Source of the DNA: Cryoendolithus antarcticus
Taxonomy: Eukaryota > Ascomycota > Dothideomycetes > Cladosporiales > Cladosporiaceae
Assembly: GCA_002077065.1 (NCBI GenBank)
Contig: NAJO01000012.1
Location: 434,001 to 498,000, forward strand
Length of the DNA: 64,000 nt
Reading direction: 5' to 3'
The notes beneath the pieces are model-generated. The model saw only the letters and a program-made list of their open reading frames with translations, was not told the DNA's origin and made no database searches. How positions within the stretch are numbered: the stretch's first letter is position 1; each line of letters begins with the position of its first letter. Shown piece after piece: positions 11,201 to 20,788 of the stretch. The translations under genes were made by a program, and so were the position numbers.

Positions 11201-12236
11201 CGAGCTTGCGATCAAGGATTGTGCGCTCAACCTGTACCCTCCACTCCGAGTACTTCTGCTCCAAGTGCTCAAAGTCTTCGATCCAGCGCTCCGGTAGAGT
11301 CTCTGCTCCACCTTCCGTTTCGTCGAGCAAGTTGTCGAGTCGCCTACCGAGACTCGTGATGCGATTATCGAGCCTGGTCTGCAGGTCGAGCAGGTGGTCA
11401 TTTTCAGACGCCTTTCTTTGGCCCGAAGCATCAGATTCGCTCGCTGAAGGTTTCAGGGCATCCCATGCACCGCCTAGCTCGCTCCTTGCCTGCTTCATGC
11501 CATCCAGGAATCCGGGCACCTGTCGAAGGATCCATAGTCGGGTGGTCCATACGTCCAGCAACTTGTTCAGCCGCGAAAGATATGGCAACGCCTTCAGTAT
11601 TGTAGCTGTGACCACAGTCGTATAATCATCCAATTTCCTCCCCTTCGCAGCATTCCCATTGACTTTACTCCCATCCTCTGCATCCTGATGTGCACCCCTC
11701 ACAAACCCCTTCAACTCCTCCACATCCACATCCTCAACCCCCCTCTCAATCTCCGCAATCCTGTGCTCATACCCCTCCACAGTCCGCCTCGGCAAACTCC
11801 CCCACCACTCCACCTCTTCCTCGTCCTCCCCATGCCGCTCCCCCACCTCATCCCCAACGTCAACCCTCCTCCTCTTCCGTTCCCTCACCTCATCAAACCC
11901 TCCCTCATCATCCCACTCCCACCCCTCAACCTCCCTCACCCAAGCCCGAACATCCACACAGAACCCCGCCGCCCGCTGACCCAGCACCCTTCGCGAATCA
12001 GGCGTATGCTCGAAGCACTGGGCCAATGCATCGGCTCTAGGCGACGCCGCGCGCGTCTGGCCAAAAGCTCTGAGAGCAACCGTAGGGGAGAGGTCGCGGA
12101 GGAGTGGATCGGCGTTTATATGCCGACCATACGACACCTGTCTCCGCACGGGGGAGTGCGAGGCGGAGCGAAGGGGTCGTGCTGGGGGAGCGAATGTAGG
12201 GGGATCGACTAGAGGGTTACTGTTGATATTTGCCAT
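8214..12236 (-). CDS. GAR (GAS2-related) domain protein, probable microtubule binder
   Basis: Single-exon frame of 1340 residues from an ATG at 12236. The N-terminal 350 residues look helical and partly acidic (VEWWGSLPRRTVEGYEHRI, LPYLSRLNKLLDVWTTRLW, LEQKYSEWRVQVERT), compatible with a spectrin/coiled-coil-like region. Residues 380-1100 are long, disordered, Ser/Pro-rich with many SP sites. At about residues 1135-1185 is a GAR-like domain: a YHLTQAG start, IRLFVRLVGENERVMVRVGG, then GWADLADYLRQYAEHHG, the conserved ending of GAS2 domains. Family knowledge: GAR domains bind microtubules and, in animals, are linked to calponin-homology domains. No CH domain is present here. The basic, Ser-rich tail after the domain also fits microtubule association. 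Likely a fungal cytoskeletal cross-linker; the specific role is inference. Confidence 0.85.
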   Translation of the reverse strand: MANINSNPLVDPPTFAPPARPLRSASHSPVRRQVSYGRHINADPLLRDLSPTVALRAFGQTRAASPRADALAQCFEHTPDSRRVLGQRAAGFCVDVRAWVREVEGWEWDDEGGFDEVRERKRRRVDVGDEVGERHGEDEEEVEWWGSLPRRTVEGYEHRIAEIERGVEDVDVEELKGFVRGAHQDAEDGSKVNGNAAKGRKLDDYTTVVTATILKALPYLSRLNKLLDVWTTRLWILRQVPGFLDGMKQARSELGGAWDALKPSASESDASGQRKASENDHLLDLQTRLDNRITSLGRRLDNLLDETEGGAETLPERWIEDFEHLEQKYSEWRVQVERTILDRKLVESRAADHEARRLSKGLTPDDHFGGSTDQSTDVRIHASNGAQLVTASTIPQDNVTDMEAMIDSAIIDVKHLSAEPTPAASSGPETGGCAHATEIKLVAHPYQPKDTNEDHLEPSDALRNVVTITKVSDEPSAPDAGANPRHVSDATPSTGHGDDHLAADVPSRSVSTSSVPANIMVKKRAAFLSDAERTSSLQRATKSPVRSFEHASNAFTRLFKKDKPEEVSRSSSAASRRTLSGKERTSSLTNGDREVVAPAGVNTVGPAEEAHAKGVMLSGAGTAPLESRADTPSSPEAVMLDVKSTPSPKMNITGQQSNFSPAVGHERETEPDTTVAPAKTEDWPLASPVASPHAGTTPAQVSPIHETAPVPAPGLPSLHHELSDNSTEIHSPGPLDSNAFDRMFVDSLPATPDGRNATSAARRGSTGRAGSPSGLRRSIEWLDEQKALAHKEVRSASLSDREALSADLIDQSNTNETEHHAKSQNDSPRDLQQLHDQSSPESPLSAMSSPEIRDASIGYFPLQSPTASQRNSVAAVTPLQIRSISTPLASPLHLRLRIPGLHGEVDNDDLSVRKPLMVKRASMTSIESHSRSELRSIDLSKRRPTSMLQSKSSSPAEHSQSPIGQQSFAAFPVPPSGHVPSVAEESAAKDDASEGPSPVSPLEESPVLPRTSGPMPKLAAAVADSSPAAQKADLNALMGKRRQPPAATLTPQKKKPAFKTPTMHDAASFDRHVSSVLEALPAPIKFRSNPRSSPRNASDPRPKTPRLVSQTKSSGLTLAPAELDAKKSQSAADPEVKLYHLTQAGREEQPIRLFVRLVGENERVMVRVGGGWADLADYLRQYAEHHGSRTVSGGREVDVSTLASAGTSSRKVSGAAARPTHIPGSRPGSNDSAATPVSPETSSSPTPANYTSTPNRSSRPSTADSLASRTAFASANNSGKKADLPEHKAKWIEGMLEKVTKASAEKARGDKGVVGEIGKAGATRRVIFRSSSALGGVGKK

Positions 12237-12835
12237 GTCGTGGAACTTTGGCGTTGGTGTAAGTTAGTTCAGTGTGGTGGTGCAGTTGGTGTGGCTGGTG
12301 ATGGGCCTATGGATTGGCGACAAAGACAATGGAAGTCACATCTTGGAAGCATCGGGGATTCTCAAACGTCGCACTCTTGTCGCGTGGCGCGTGGTTCAAT
12401 TGTCTTGGTCGAGCGTGTGTCGTGTTGTCGGACGTGTTCGGGCGAGACATGCATGTATCGTGGCTTGTGGGTACCATTGTTGGAAGTTCTGGAGGCATGG
12501 TGGATGTGACGTCTCTGGGAACTCTGTACATGTCTATAACAGAAGCCAGACACCACCAAGCCTATCGATGCACCTCCATAACGAGAACTACTGAAATAGG
12601 AACAGGCAACGTCAACGTAGGTGAAAGCCTTCGTAGCAAACTCCCATTACAGCGGAAAACAGGCACCAGTGTCCGCGGCCTTGCCCTCGCAGCCCTCGTG
12701 TATCATGACCATAATCCTCATGACCCTCCCAAACGCCTCTTCCATGCCTCCGATGCCGTCGGTGCCGCTTCTTCGACCCAGAACCTCGCTCGATACCAGC
12801 TCAGGCATGCTCCATGATGCGTAAGCCACGTACGC
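12237..12835. other. intergenic: promoter of the GAR gene and 3' region of MOB2
   Basis: About 600 bp with no convincing coding signal on either strand. Confidence 0.5.
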
Positions 12836-13833
12836 TCATTCGCTCCTCAGCATACTCTCCACCAACTCCCCAAGTGGACCCCACCACTCCCCCTTTCCCT
12901 TCCCTCCACTACCACCCTCTTCAGCCAACCCAAATTCCTCAACAAACAACACGTAGTGCTTGAAACCCGTATTGAGATGTGGCTCCAGCCCCAACCCCCT
13001 CACAACCGTATAATGATGGCAGTAGATATGCGCAAAAATCCTATATAGCCTTTTGAAGATCATGCGGACAGTCTTCTCAAAGTCTGCTGGGAACGGCACG
13101 CCCGGTGCAGTCGGGAAGAGCGTGGCATTCGAGAGGTGGTTGGAAGTCCAGGTGAGAAGGTGGGAGATGTAAGTCGGTGCTGGAAGGCGCGTGGGTTTCG
13201 GGAATTTGGGAGGGTCGTGCCAGAGGTATTCGAATTCGTCTGTGGCCTTCATCTCGGGGCAGGTGGTCGGGGAGCAGAATTCAGTGATGCTGCCGTAGAG
13301 GAGGTTGATTTGGTTGTAGAAATCGACGACTGCATGATAGCGTTAGTAACAACGTCGATGCTCAATGAGATCTGATTGACTGTACCATTGACAGCCAGCC
13401 ACTCATTCCTATCCTCCCCCTCAGGTAATTGCACGCATTTCCTCAGACTATTCCCGCCTAATGTCGCGTCGGCGAACTGCTTCAATTGCCAGGTACTGCT
13501 TCCCTTCGCGCGTTTCTGGCTCTGGAACGTCTGCCGACTGCGGGCATTGCTGTTGCTGCGACCAAAGTTAACTTGCTGTCCTAGCCATCCGCCATGCCCG
13601 GGCCAAGCAGGCTTGTCGTTCCTCAACGGCGGCGGCGTGTCTGAGAAGAACGTGTGGATCTGGTGCTGAAGTGGGCTTTCATGGACTGCGTCTGGACGCA
13701 GTGGGAGGTGTAGGGAGCTTTCTGATGCAGCGAGGATGTTTGATTGGAGTGCGGGCAGAGGCTTGGGCGAGTGAGGATAGTGAGCTTGGGGCGAGGAGTG
13801 AGGGACGAACATTGTGTTGATGAAGGAGCTCAT
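12836..13833 (-). CDS. MOB2: MOB2-type kinase activator (Mob1/phocein family)
   Basis: Exons 13833-13386 and 13329-12836 code for 313 residues. The 56-bp intron (GTACAG..TGCAG) splits a Val codon and its removal restores the Mob core [20 protein letters not shown]. Further Mob signatures: [13 protein letters not shown] with zinc-ligand cysteine, [41 protein letters not shown] (zinc histidines) and [18 protein letters not shown]. The [19 protein letters not shown] and AHIYCHHY details fit fungal MOB2 rather than MOB1. Family role: co-activator of an NDR kinase (Cbk1/Orb6/COT1) in polarised growth and morphogenesis. Residues 1-100 are a disordered Pro/Ser-rich extension. An in-frame ATG lies at 13881, but it sits inside a sequence that looks like a 5'-UTR intron (13928-13876: GTATGA, GCTAACC, ATGCAG), so I prefer 13833. 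Confidence 0.9.
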
Positions 13834-14213
13834 CTTGAGCTGTGGTCTGGGTGAGGTGGTCGTCTTGTCGGGCTGCTGCATTCCGGTGGGTTAGCCAGGG
13901 AACGGAGTAGTCCTGGTGGGCATCATACCAGCAGGGACAACGTCGAAGAAGTCTAAACCAGCTCGACGGGGACCTTTCGTATGAGGGAGATAACAAGAAA
14001 GGTACTTGTGAGGTGCGAAGGTAAAGTGAACAATGATCTAATCGCGACCACGCTCTGGAGCGACAAACATACTACTGTATCCGGCTAGCGCGATATCATC
14101 CAATGTAACCTCTACGAGCATGTCCGATGATCTAGTAACATACACCCTATAGAGTACACAGTCCGCATAGTCACCGAACTCCTCCCTCTCCACACCCCCC
14201 ACCAACCCTAATC
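13834..14213. promoter_or_regulatory. divergent promoter with probable MOB2 5'-UTR intron
   Basis: Separates MOB2 (-) from the membrane protein gene (+). On the minus strand 13928-13876 has donor GTATGA, branch-like GCTAACC and acceptor ATGCAG, 53 bp, the usual intron size here. No ATG-initiated frame upstream would join in phase, so it would be a leader intron. Confidence 0.45.
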
Positions 14214-14768
14214 ATGCCCCTTCTCCGCCCCCTCCCCGCCCATCTAGGTCTCATCCTTCCCCTCTGCACCGCCTCCGCCCAACTCGGCCTCTCCCTCGCC
14301 TCCCTCCCCCTCTTCGCCGCCTTCCTCTCCCCCAAGAAAGACTCGCAAGGAAACCTCACAAAAATCTCCGGCAAACCTCTCTCCCACTTCCTCGCCTCTT
14401 ACTCCGGCCCCTTAGCCACCACCAACCTCATTCTAACCCTTACAACCGTCGCCTCGGGCTTGCTGAGCTTCAGATGGCTAACGCAGCATCAGACGCTGGA
14501 GACGGGGCAGGTGGGGTGGTGGTATGCGGTTGGGGTTGTGTTTGCGGGGGTGCAGATGGGGTTTGCGCCGCTTGTTGCGCCGGGTATGCTGAGGATTGTG
14601 GGGCAGGTTAAGGAGGCAGAGGGGAAGAGGGAGGCGGAGGTGCAGGGGGAGAATGAGAAGGATATGGCGACTCTGTTCTTTGTGTATGTTGCGAGGACGG
14701 TGTTGGGAAGCTTGCCTGCGGTGGTGTGTTTTGCTGAGGGAGTGGCGTTGAGCTTTTGGGTGATTTGA
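14214..14768 (+). CDS. small integral membrane protein, about four TM helices
   Basis: Single exon, 184 residues. Hydrophobic segments lie at about residues 7-42, 62-85, 100-125 and 160-184; the C-terminus (VVCFAEGVALSFWVI) ends in the membrane. A charged loop EAEGKREAEVQGENEKD precedes the last helix. The size and layout recall small fungal membrane proteins such as the DUF1772 group, but I do not see that family's motifs and do not assign it. The first half of the gene is rich in C, the second half rich in G, giving a sharp strand skew inside one short gene. Divergent from MOB2. Confidence 0.75.
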   Translation: MPLLRPLPAHLGLILPLCTASAQLGLSLASLPLFAAFLSPKKDSQGNLTKISGKPLSHFLASYSGPLATTNLILTLTTVASGLLSFRWLTQHQTLETGQVGWWYAVGVVFAGVQMGFAPLVAPGMLRIVGQVKEAEGKREAEVQGENEKDMATLFFVYVARTVLGSLPAVVCFAEGVALSFWVI

Positions 14769-15070
14769 TTGCGAAGAACGACATTTGCGCACATCAAAGG
14801 ACTCGGTAGTCTCAAGGGTGGGGTGTTTACTTGCCTACGCAAACGTGTACGGTACCGCAGGAGTGGACGGTGTTGGTCACAGACCCATCGAAAGCCACGG
14901 GTTGTCCATCACGGTTCATCACGAAAGCAACAATCTGTCTCCACGATGCAGCGAGTGCGCGACGACGGCTGTGACGCTGTCGACAATAGCATACTCATAT
15001 CCGACAGTTGATCTGAAAATATGCAGGAGGCGCATGTCTTGCGAGATGTAACGATGGCCCCAATACATGA
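14769..15070. other. convergent 3' region
   Basis: About 300 bp between two converging stop codons. Nothing recognised. Confidence 0.5.
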
Positions 15071-16245
15071 TTAGCTTATCGCTATGGGTGCTTCAATCTT
15101 TCTGCCAACTGTTGCATCCATGTATAAGCAAGGCCAGGTATGTAAGACACGATAGTTAGTAAAAACCCAATCACCGCGTCTCACTGACACACCGACTCCC
15201 TGTATCTCAGTATCGTGACTTCGTCCCATCACGTCGTCAATGAGGTTGATGAACTCCTGCAGCAGGATTAGTGGCTTGAATCTGCCAAGTAGCACCTGAT
15301 ACCTCGAGTACTCACTCCAAAGGTCCTGGTCCTCAGGCAAGACACAAAGCCATCATATGCATGTATGAATGGAATGATCGGGATCCAGTACGTGAACAAC
15401 CACCTCGGCAGCGTCTCCCAAGATAGCGGAAACCACCAGATCGTCATCAATGCCACCAGAAAGAACTCGCCCAACATGGCTGCCAAACTCCACAGACCCC
15501 TCTCCTGCAACTCCAGCACCACAACCGCATCACTCGTCTCCATCGTACTCTTCAACACTTTCCTCGCAACCTCATCATCAAAATGATGAAAAGCCAAACA
15601 AAACAACCTCATAACCTTCGCATCATCATGCCCAAAGCCCGCCTCCTTAGCGAGCTCCTTATCCCCCTGTGTCGTAGGCGAAATAGCAGCGAAAGGCGGA
15701 TTCGCAGCATTGACCGAGTTGGGGATGAACGTCAGATTCTCCGACCGCGAAGCATGCAAGATCCAAGCGTCCAGACTCGGGTACAGATCTGACAGCAGGA
15801 AGGGCACCTCCTTGTGGCCCGCGCGGCGGCGCTGATCGTTGACGGTGAGTTCTATGAAGGGCGTGGGGCCGCCAGAGCCGGAGCAGAAGTCTATGACTTT
15901 CCAGTTTGGTCCTGAGGTTAAGGTGAGGGAGGTGAGGAGCTCGGCTACTAGTTTGGCGGCGTGGGTGGCGGGTGGAACGATTTGGAGGTGTGGGAGGCGA
16001 CTTGTCCATTGCGTTGTGAGGGTCTCCTGGAGGGCGGATTGGAGGAATGGTGGGAGGGGGAGGTCGCAAATTTCGAAAAGGTGCCATCGAGTGCCTGGGA
16101 GGCGGAGATGAAGGAGCATGACGTGGGCCTCCTCGTATGGGTTCCCGTTGACAGCCGTTTCCTTCAGCGTTCTTCGGTATGGAGTCGCAAAGACGCTCTC
16201 GACGACGGCGTTGCCTTACAGGGAATGGACGGTAGCGATGGCCAT
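15071..16245 (-). CDS. SAM-dependent methyltransferase-like protein
   Basis: Main exon runs from 16171 or 16119 to 15316, last exon 15256-15071. The 59-bp intron (GTGAGT..CTGCAG) joins CLRTRTFG to EFINLIDDVMG. The glycine-rich SAM-binding motif is VIDFCSGSGGPTPF; FLLSDLYPSLDAW follows as motif II, and MRLFCLAFHHFDDEVARKVL fits motif IV/post-I. Between about residues 220 and 265 a hydrophobic stretch (LAAMLGEFFLVALMTIWWF) suggests membrane contact. It ends with GDWVFTNYRVLHTWPCLYMD, a pattern I associate with a fungal methyltransferase-like family of unknown substrate. Start is uncertain: an upstream exon 16245-16220 with a 48-bp intron (GTAAGG..CCGAAG) stays in phase and adds 26 residues, including NPYEEAHVML; without it translation starts at 16119 (329 residues). 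Confidence 0.75.
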
Positions 16246-16635
16246 GACGATGTACTCGCGATATTGAGATGAAACAGCGAGATAGTATACTACCTTGTAA
16301 ACGCGTTGGTGTCGGACGGGCCAATGGTAACACAATTCATATACAGAGCGAACGCGGAAGTAGTGAGTGGCAAGAAAGCCTGATATGTTGACGTTGAGGT
16401 CGGCTGCAGCTGCCTGTCTTCCGAGTGATTCAATTCCATGCACTGTACTGTACGATCTATGTACACCCTCTCATCCAGTAATATTCTTGGGTATCATGAT
16501 GCATGAGCCGTCAGCCAAACGCCGGTCCCACATGAACACCAATCCGGACACCTTTTGCCTGGCGGTGCAGGTCTTGCTGGTAACAGCGAAGTATAGTAAT
16601 CCAAAAGGCCTTTAAAATTTTTCCCATGCATTTCA
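16246..16635. other. intergenic: methyltransferase 5' region
   Basis: About 390 bp between the methyltransferase start and the stop of the next minus-strand gene. No features recognised. Confidence 0.5.
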
Positions 16636-17553
16636 TCACTGCGAGCGCTGCCTCGCTGTCTCGTCTGGCTCGTCATCCGCGATGTGGACATCGGTCTCCG
16701 CGGTCTCGATCGTCTTCACCGGGCCAAGTGTCCACACCCACTCTCGATCACGCTTTCTACGGCCAGCGACAGGTGTGGCAGGACATGTGTCGCTGTCGTC
16801 CTCATCCTCATCTGCCTCGCGCTTCTCGCCAGTCACTGTTGGCGCCTTGACTGAAAGGTCTCTCTCTGAGTTCTCACCGAGATGTGAAGCTTCGTCGTCA
16901 ACTTGATCCCTGGCCTTACTCCGATCACTCGGCGTCAACTCCAGTGTCGAGATCGTCGAGCTCGAAGACTCTATATCCGAGTTGCAGAAGGTGTAGCGCT
17001 CGGTGTGGATCTCCTCCTCCAGCGGCGCCTTGAAGGCGACCTTCTTTGCTGTCGGGAACATGGGTTTCGATTGCGAGAAATGCTTTCGCACGCTTCTCGT
17101 CCGTTGTAGAGGACCGTTGGAGAGTATCGAGGCAGTGTTGAAGGCAAGCTTGTAAGGCAACGCGACTGGAAGGGAGTCGGTGGTCGATGTTGAAGCGGCG
17201 GAGCTTACAGATGAGTGCGAAGAGCCAGGTGCGATGGGTGTCAAATGCTCTTCGACTGTTGAGATCGGGGAGCTGGAGATGGATAGCGACGAGAGCACCG
17301 GACGATGCGATCGTGTGCCTGGCGTTCGCAGTCGCGTTACGTCCTCATGTGCGTTGCTGAAAGTATTGCGCAATGTCGGAGAGGTTGCAGAGAGGGTTTC
17401 GAGTCGTAGACTTGTCGCTTTCTTGCCAAAACCTGACGGGACGGCGCTCGATGTATTGAGCGACAGCTTTGGTCGCTTCGAAGGAGATGGTGCGCTGAGC
17501 ATCGTGACATGCTCATATGGCAGAGGTGCTGAAGGCAGCACTGCGACTGACAT
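16636..17553 (-). CDS. uncharacterised Ser-rich fungal protein
   Basis: Frame open from 17871, but the first 100 residues look like translated leader; I start at the ATG at 17553 (MSVAVLPSAPLPYEHVTML), giving 305 residues. ATGs at 17634 and 17871 remain possible. The body is Ser/Thr-rich and disordered with SPSKRPKLSLNTSS near the N-terminus. Two ordered-looking blocks stand out: KKVAFKAPLEEEIHTERYTF in the middle, and GRRKRDREWVWTLGPV near the C-terminus, separated by an acidic stretch (EADEDEDDSDT). Such short Lys/Arg and Trp blocks in a disordered chain suggest conserved docking motifs. I recognise no domain and assign no function; nuclear location is plausible from the KRPK and RRKRDR runs. 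Confidence 0.7.
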   Translation of the reverse strand: MSVAVLPSAPLPYEHVTMLSAPSPSKRPKLSLNTSSAVPSGFGKKATSLRLETLSATSPTLRNTFSNAHEDVTRLRTPGTRSHRPVLSSLSISSSPISTVEEHLTPIAPGSSHSSVSSAASTSTTDSLPVALPYKLAFNTASILSNGPLQRTRSVRKHFSQSKPMFPTAKKVAFKAPLEEEIHTERYTFCNSDIESSSSTISTLELTPSDRSKARDQVDDEASHLGENSERDLSVKAPTVTGEKREADEDEDDSDTCPATPVAGRRKRDREWVWTLGPVKTIETAETDVHIADDEPDETARQRSQ

Positions 17554-19877
17554 GGTGTTTGAGGTAGTCGTAGTGGGCGAGGAGGGGTGGAGGTCAGACA
17601 GCAGTGCCGATGACCGCGGCATGTAGGAGAGCATGCTCCAGATAGTTGCCAAAAGACGGTCCCTCTGCGGCGCACGCGCTCGCCGCACTAGCAGGTAATC
17701 GGATTGCGAGGTAGTCAGAGGCGTACCGAACGCGCACCCAGGGTCTGACTGGTCTCGTGAGGCGCAAGAATCAGGGCAGAGAGTTGTTGGCCTGCGCCCC
17801 AGATGACAACGACTCGAGGGGAGCCGGTAGGATGAGGTTCTGCTAGTTTCAGAGTGCTCCTTGGATAGCAAGAGGCTTCGGCAGAGGCAGTACGAGCTAC
17901 GCCGGGCGCGCTATCGATATAGAATCTTTGCCTTTCCCTGGCGGCTAGCGAGGTCACCGTTGTGGTGGATGATCTGCGCGCCTCGGGGCCTGAAATGGAG
18001 ATGCGACGGGCGGTAGTCGACACTTCGTAAACCCACTTTTTGGGCCAGAGCTATGTGGGTTTGAAGCAGAGGTGGTCTTCGAGAAGCTGTAAAGTCTATA
18101 GGAGAGCTTTACAAAGGGTCTACAGGGCAAGCGCCAGCATACCCCAGCGGCATTGTGTTACAGGCCCATCCTCATAATGGGGCAGCCCATCTGCGCTCCA
18201 CCCAACAGGAAACATTGACCAGCATCGGGCAATCGGCGCTCTGGCTGCTGCAAGACAGAGCGGAAATACGAAGATCGATGGCGACAAAAGCCCGAGCGGC
18301 AAACACGTAACAAGCCATCGAATAGCGTCGTCGCTTGGTGCACGAACCCCGGTGAGGAACGTCAAGCTACGAGCTATTTTGGGGGATGAAGGGTACAAGG
18401 AGACTTTCCGCGCACACACCACATCGCCTCCACTTTCCCCGATCCATAGCAGTTAAGGCTCAATCGCCGGTAGATTATGTTTGCACAGCAGACAGGACAA
18501 ACCGAGGTGCCGGACGAGTCCGGGTCCAGGACCATGGCAAACGCTGATCTTTCGCTGTGTTGAGATGCAAGCATTTCAAAGAACGTGGCTCATTCCGTTG
18601 ACAGCGTGCCAAAGGCGTGTTGCAGGTGCAACCGAGTTTCTTCGTCCTCCGCGTGCGTGTCAGATGTGTGGCGATTGTGGCTTGGGCGCCGTTTCCGCGT
18701 GCTCTTTCACACCCTCTCGTCATGAATCTTGTGTCGTTGAAGACTGACCACAAAGCATAGCGGCAGGTGCTACGTACACGAGCTCCACCGGCACGACAGC
18801 CGTTTCAGACTGATCACTGTCATGCAGTGTTGCGGATGCGTGCATGGTGGGATACCTACGATCTCCACACCCTGCCACACTTTGCTAGCCCACGGCGGGA
18901 CCAGAAAATAGTTTTTTGTCCGATCTCGACTCCCGTGGAAAAATTACTTCCAAACCGGGTGGGAAGACATCCTCTCGGCCGTCGACTGTGGCTATACGAA
19001 CACGTGCGCGGCGGCTTGGTATTGACGAACCTCGCTAGCATGGGAGTGGCGGGAGTTCGCAGAATCGCGATACCAGACTTGCACGATGATGCTGCTGATG
19101 ATGCCTTCGCGTATCTGGCGCATGATCGACTTCATCTCGCCATAGGGCCGTCTTACACGCCACTGACAGGACGTCATCTGGTGGTGCTACAGCCAGTCTC
19201 ACAGCTGCATGAGGCTGCTGACCCGATGTCTCTTCGACGCGGCTGAGGAAAGAGAATGCGAACGTTGGCGACAACATGGGCGACGTGATCGCTGATGTAC
19301 CGCGGTTCGGCCGCACGGTCCTGCATTCGCGACGATCATATTGATGAATACGCGCCATCACCACCAAATGGCTGTTGCCACGAAGATGTTGCTTCCTCTT
19401 CGTCCGTTCTGGCACCCACTGGGCTTCGCTATCGTCGAGTCCGACCTGGCGTAGCTAACCAGGAGTTCCAGAAGACGCTATGGACCATACATCGGCTCTA
19501 GCAACACTCAAATTGGAGTCGGGCGCTCATGCGTGAGTGACAGGCAGGACATGTGAACTGAGTGCATGTCACAGCAACGGCGTAGGCGACGTGATGCGCC
19601 ATAGGCACACAGCGATTGCATGCGTGCATTTCCATGTCCTGGCGAGATGTGACTGCATAGGCTCGCTCATGCTGGATTGAAGCGCACTACGGTAAAATCT
19701 ATCTCACTTCTTTATGACTTACTCCTCATCCATGAGTGTAAAGCCGCTTCGTTGCACAAAGTGCATGTGATGGCGCTGCAGCGATCCATCGTTCTCCACT
19801 TCACACTCCTTTATGTCTAAGGACATTTCTTGTCCTCTGTAAGCCTCATTACCTACAACACGGGGAATCTCCGCGGA
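17554..19877. other. 2.3 kb gene-poor region
   Basis: Includes the leader/promoter of the 16636-17553 gene. Short frames on both strands (up to about 160 codons at 18767-19246) start at non-ATG codons and show no domain, signal or hydrophobic pattern. I see no RNA gene, transposase remnant or long repeat. A translated but short or heavily spliced gene cannot be excluded. Confidence 0.5.
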
Positions 19878-20340
19878 ATGGCCATGGCAGATCGCTGTCT
19901 CCTGCTGGAGATACCGCCCGAACTACGCCTCAAAATCTACAGTTACATTGACGGCACAAGCGACTACGCCCCCAAGTATCTGGTCGTACACGACAGGGAA
20001 GGACACACTTCCGCCTCAAACCCAGTCCATCTGCTCCTGCTATCTACGCAGTTTGCCGCACCATTCGCAATGAGTGCTTGCCAATCACGATATTCCATAC
20101 AAGCTACTCCCTGGACATCCTCGACCACGAGATGATGGTAACACGGAATCAGAATACTCGCCAACGGCGACTTGAGTACGAGGGTCTTGCGCTGGTATCA
20201 GACTGCGCTCCAATCTTCGCTACAAAGGAGATAATAATTTCCATCCAATGTAGCAGGCCCAGAGGCAAGGCAACCTGCTCCAATATTCTTGCCGCTGTGC
20301 TAGAGATCATTTATCTCGTTGAAAAGGCGAAGAATTTGTA
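19878..20340 (+). pseudogene. F-box-like protein gene, frame broken
   Basis: Starts at ATG 19878 or 19884. The first part encodes CLLLEIPPELRLKIYSYIDG, the usual opening of fungal F-box-like proteins, followed by a segment ending HLLLLST. The family continuation (VCRTIRNECLPITIF) is present immediately downstream but in another frame, from about 20053. No donor/acceptor pair joins the two in phase without deleting the motif; the change is equivalent to losing one base near 20050. The second frame stops at 20340. Residual similarity beyond that (20357-20578, no ATG) may be more of the same gene. The usual gene is longer, so this looks like a decayed copy; a sequence error is the alternative. 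Confidence 0.6.
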
Positions 20341-20788
20341 GAGGGTATGTTTCAGATTGCCGAATGCCACTCGGGGCGAGGTTTTCGAGCAGCTCTGCAG
20401 CATGATTCTGCTGATGCAGAGTGAGGCTGAGGCTGTAACGGTCGAAGAGTACGCTGGCCGAGGCGTTTGGCGCCGCTGGGACTCGAATGAGTCCAGTTGT
20501 ATAGCAACATGGCTGGCACTTATGACCTGTGAGAAGTGTGACGACTGGTCACAAGGACTATGCGCACTACCAGCGTGATGGGTTGGACGGCATCTTGTAC
20601 GGAGGCAATCAGCAGTTGGAACTTCTATGGCGAAGTACCACGATGGCCCGTTCACGACAGAACGTCTGGGAGGCTAGCGAGACGCGTTGTACGTTCACAA
20701 TGCTGTCCCTACGGATCTAAACCCACCATCACGACTTGCACTATTGGGTCTCACTCGCAGGCCACAGCAGTAAATGCAGCAATACGTC
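20341..20788. other. 3' of the broken F-box-like gene
   Basis: About 450 bp. May hold decayed coding sequence of the F-box-like gene around 20357-20578 (frame without an ATG). Nothing else seen. Confidence 0.4.

Noticed and set aside
13834..13881. Upstream ATG of MOB2 at 13881
   Set aside because: Falls inside a likely 5'-UTR intron (13928-13876) and adds no conserved residues.
15659..16333. 224-codon minus-strand frame rich in Arg/Pro
   Set aside because: Overlaps the methyltransferase exon in another phase; no family pattern.
19976..20050. Intron (GTATCT..TACGCAG) in the F-box-like gene
   Set aside because: Out of phase; the joined frame stops within a few codons.
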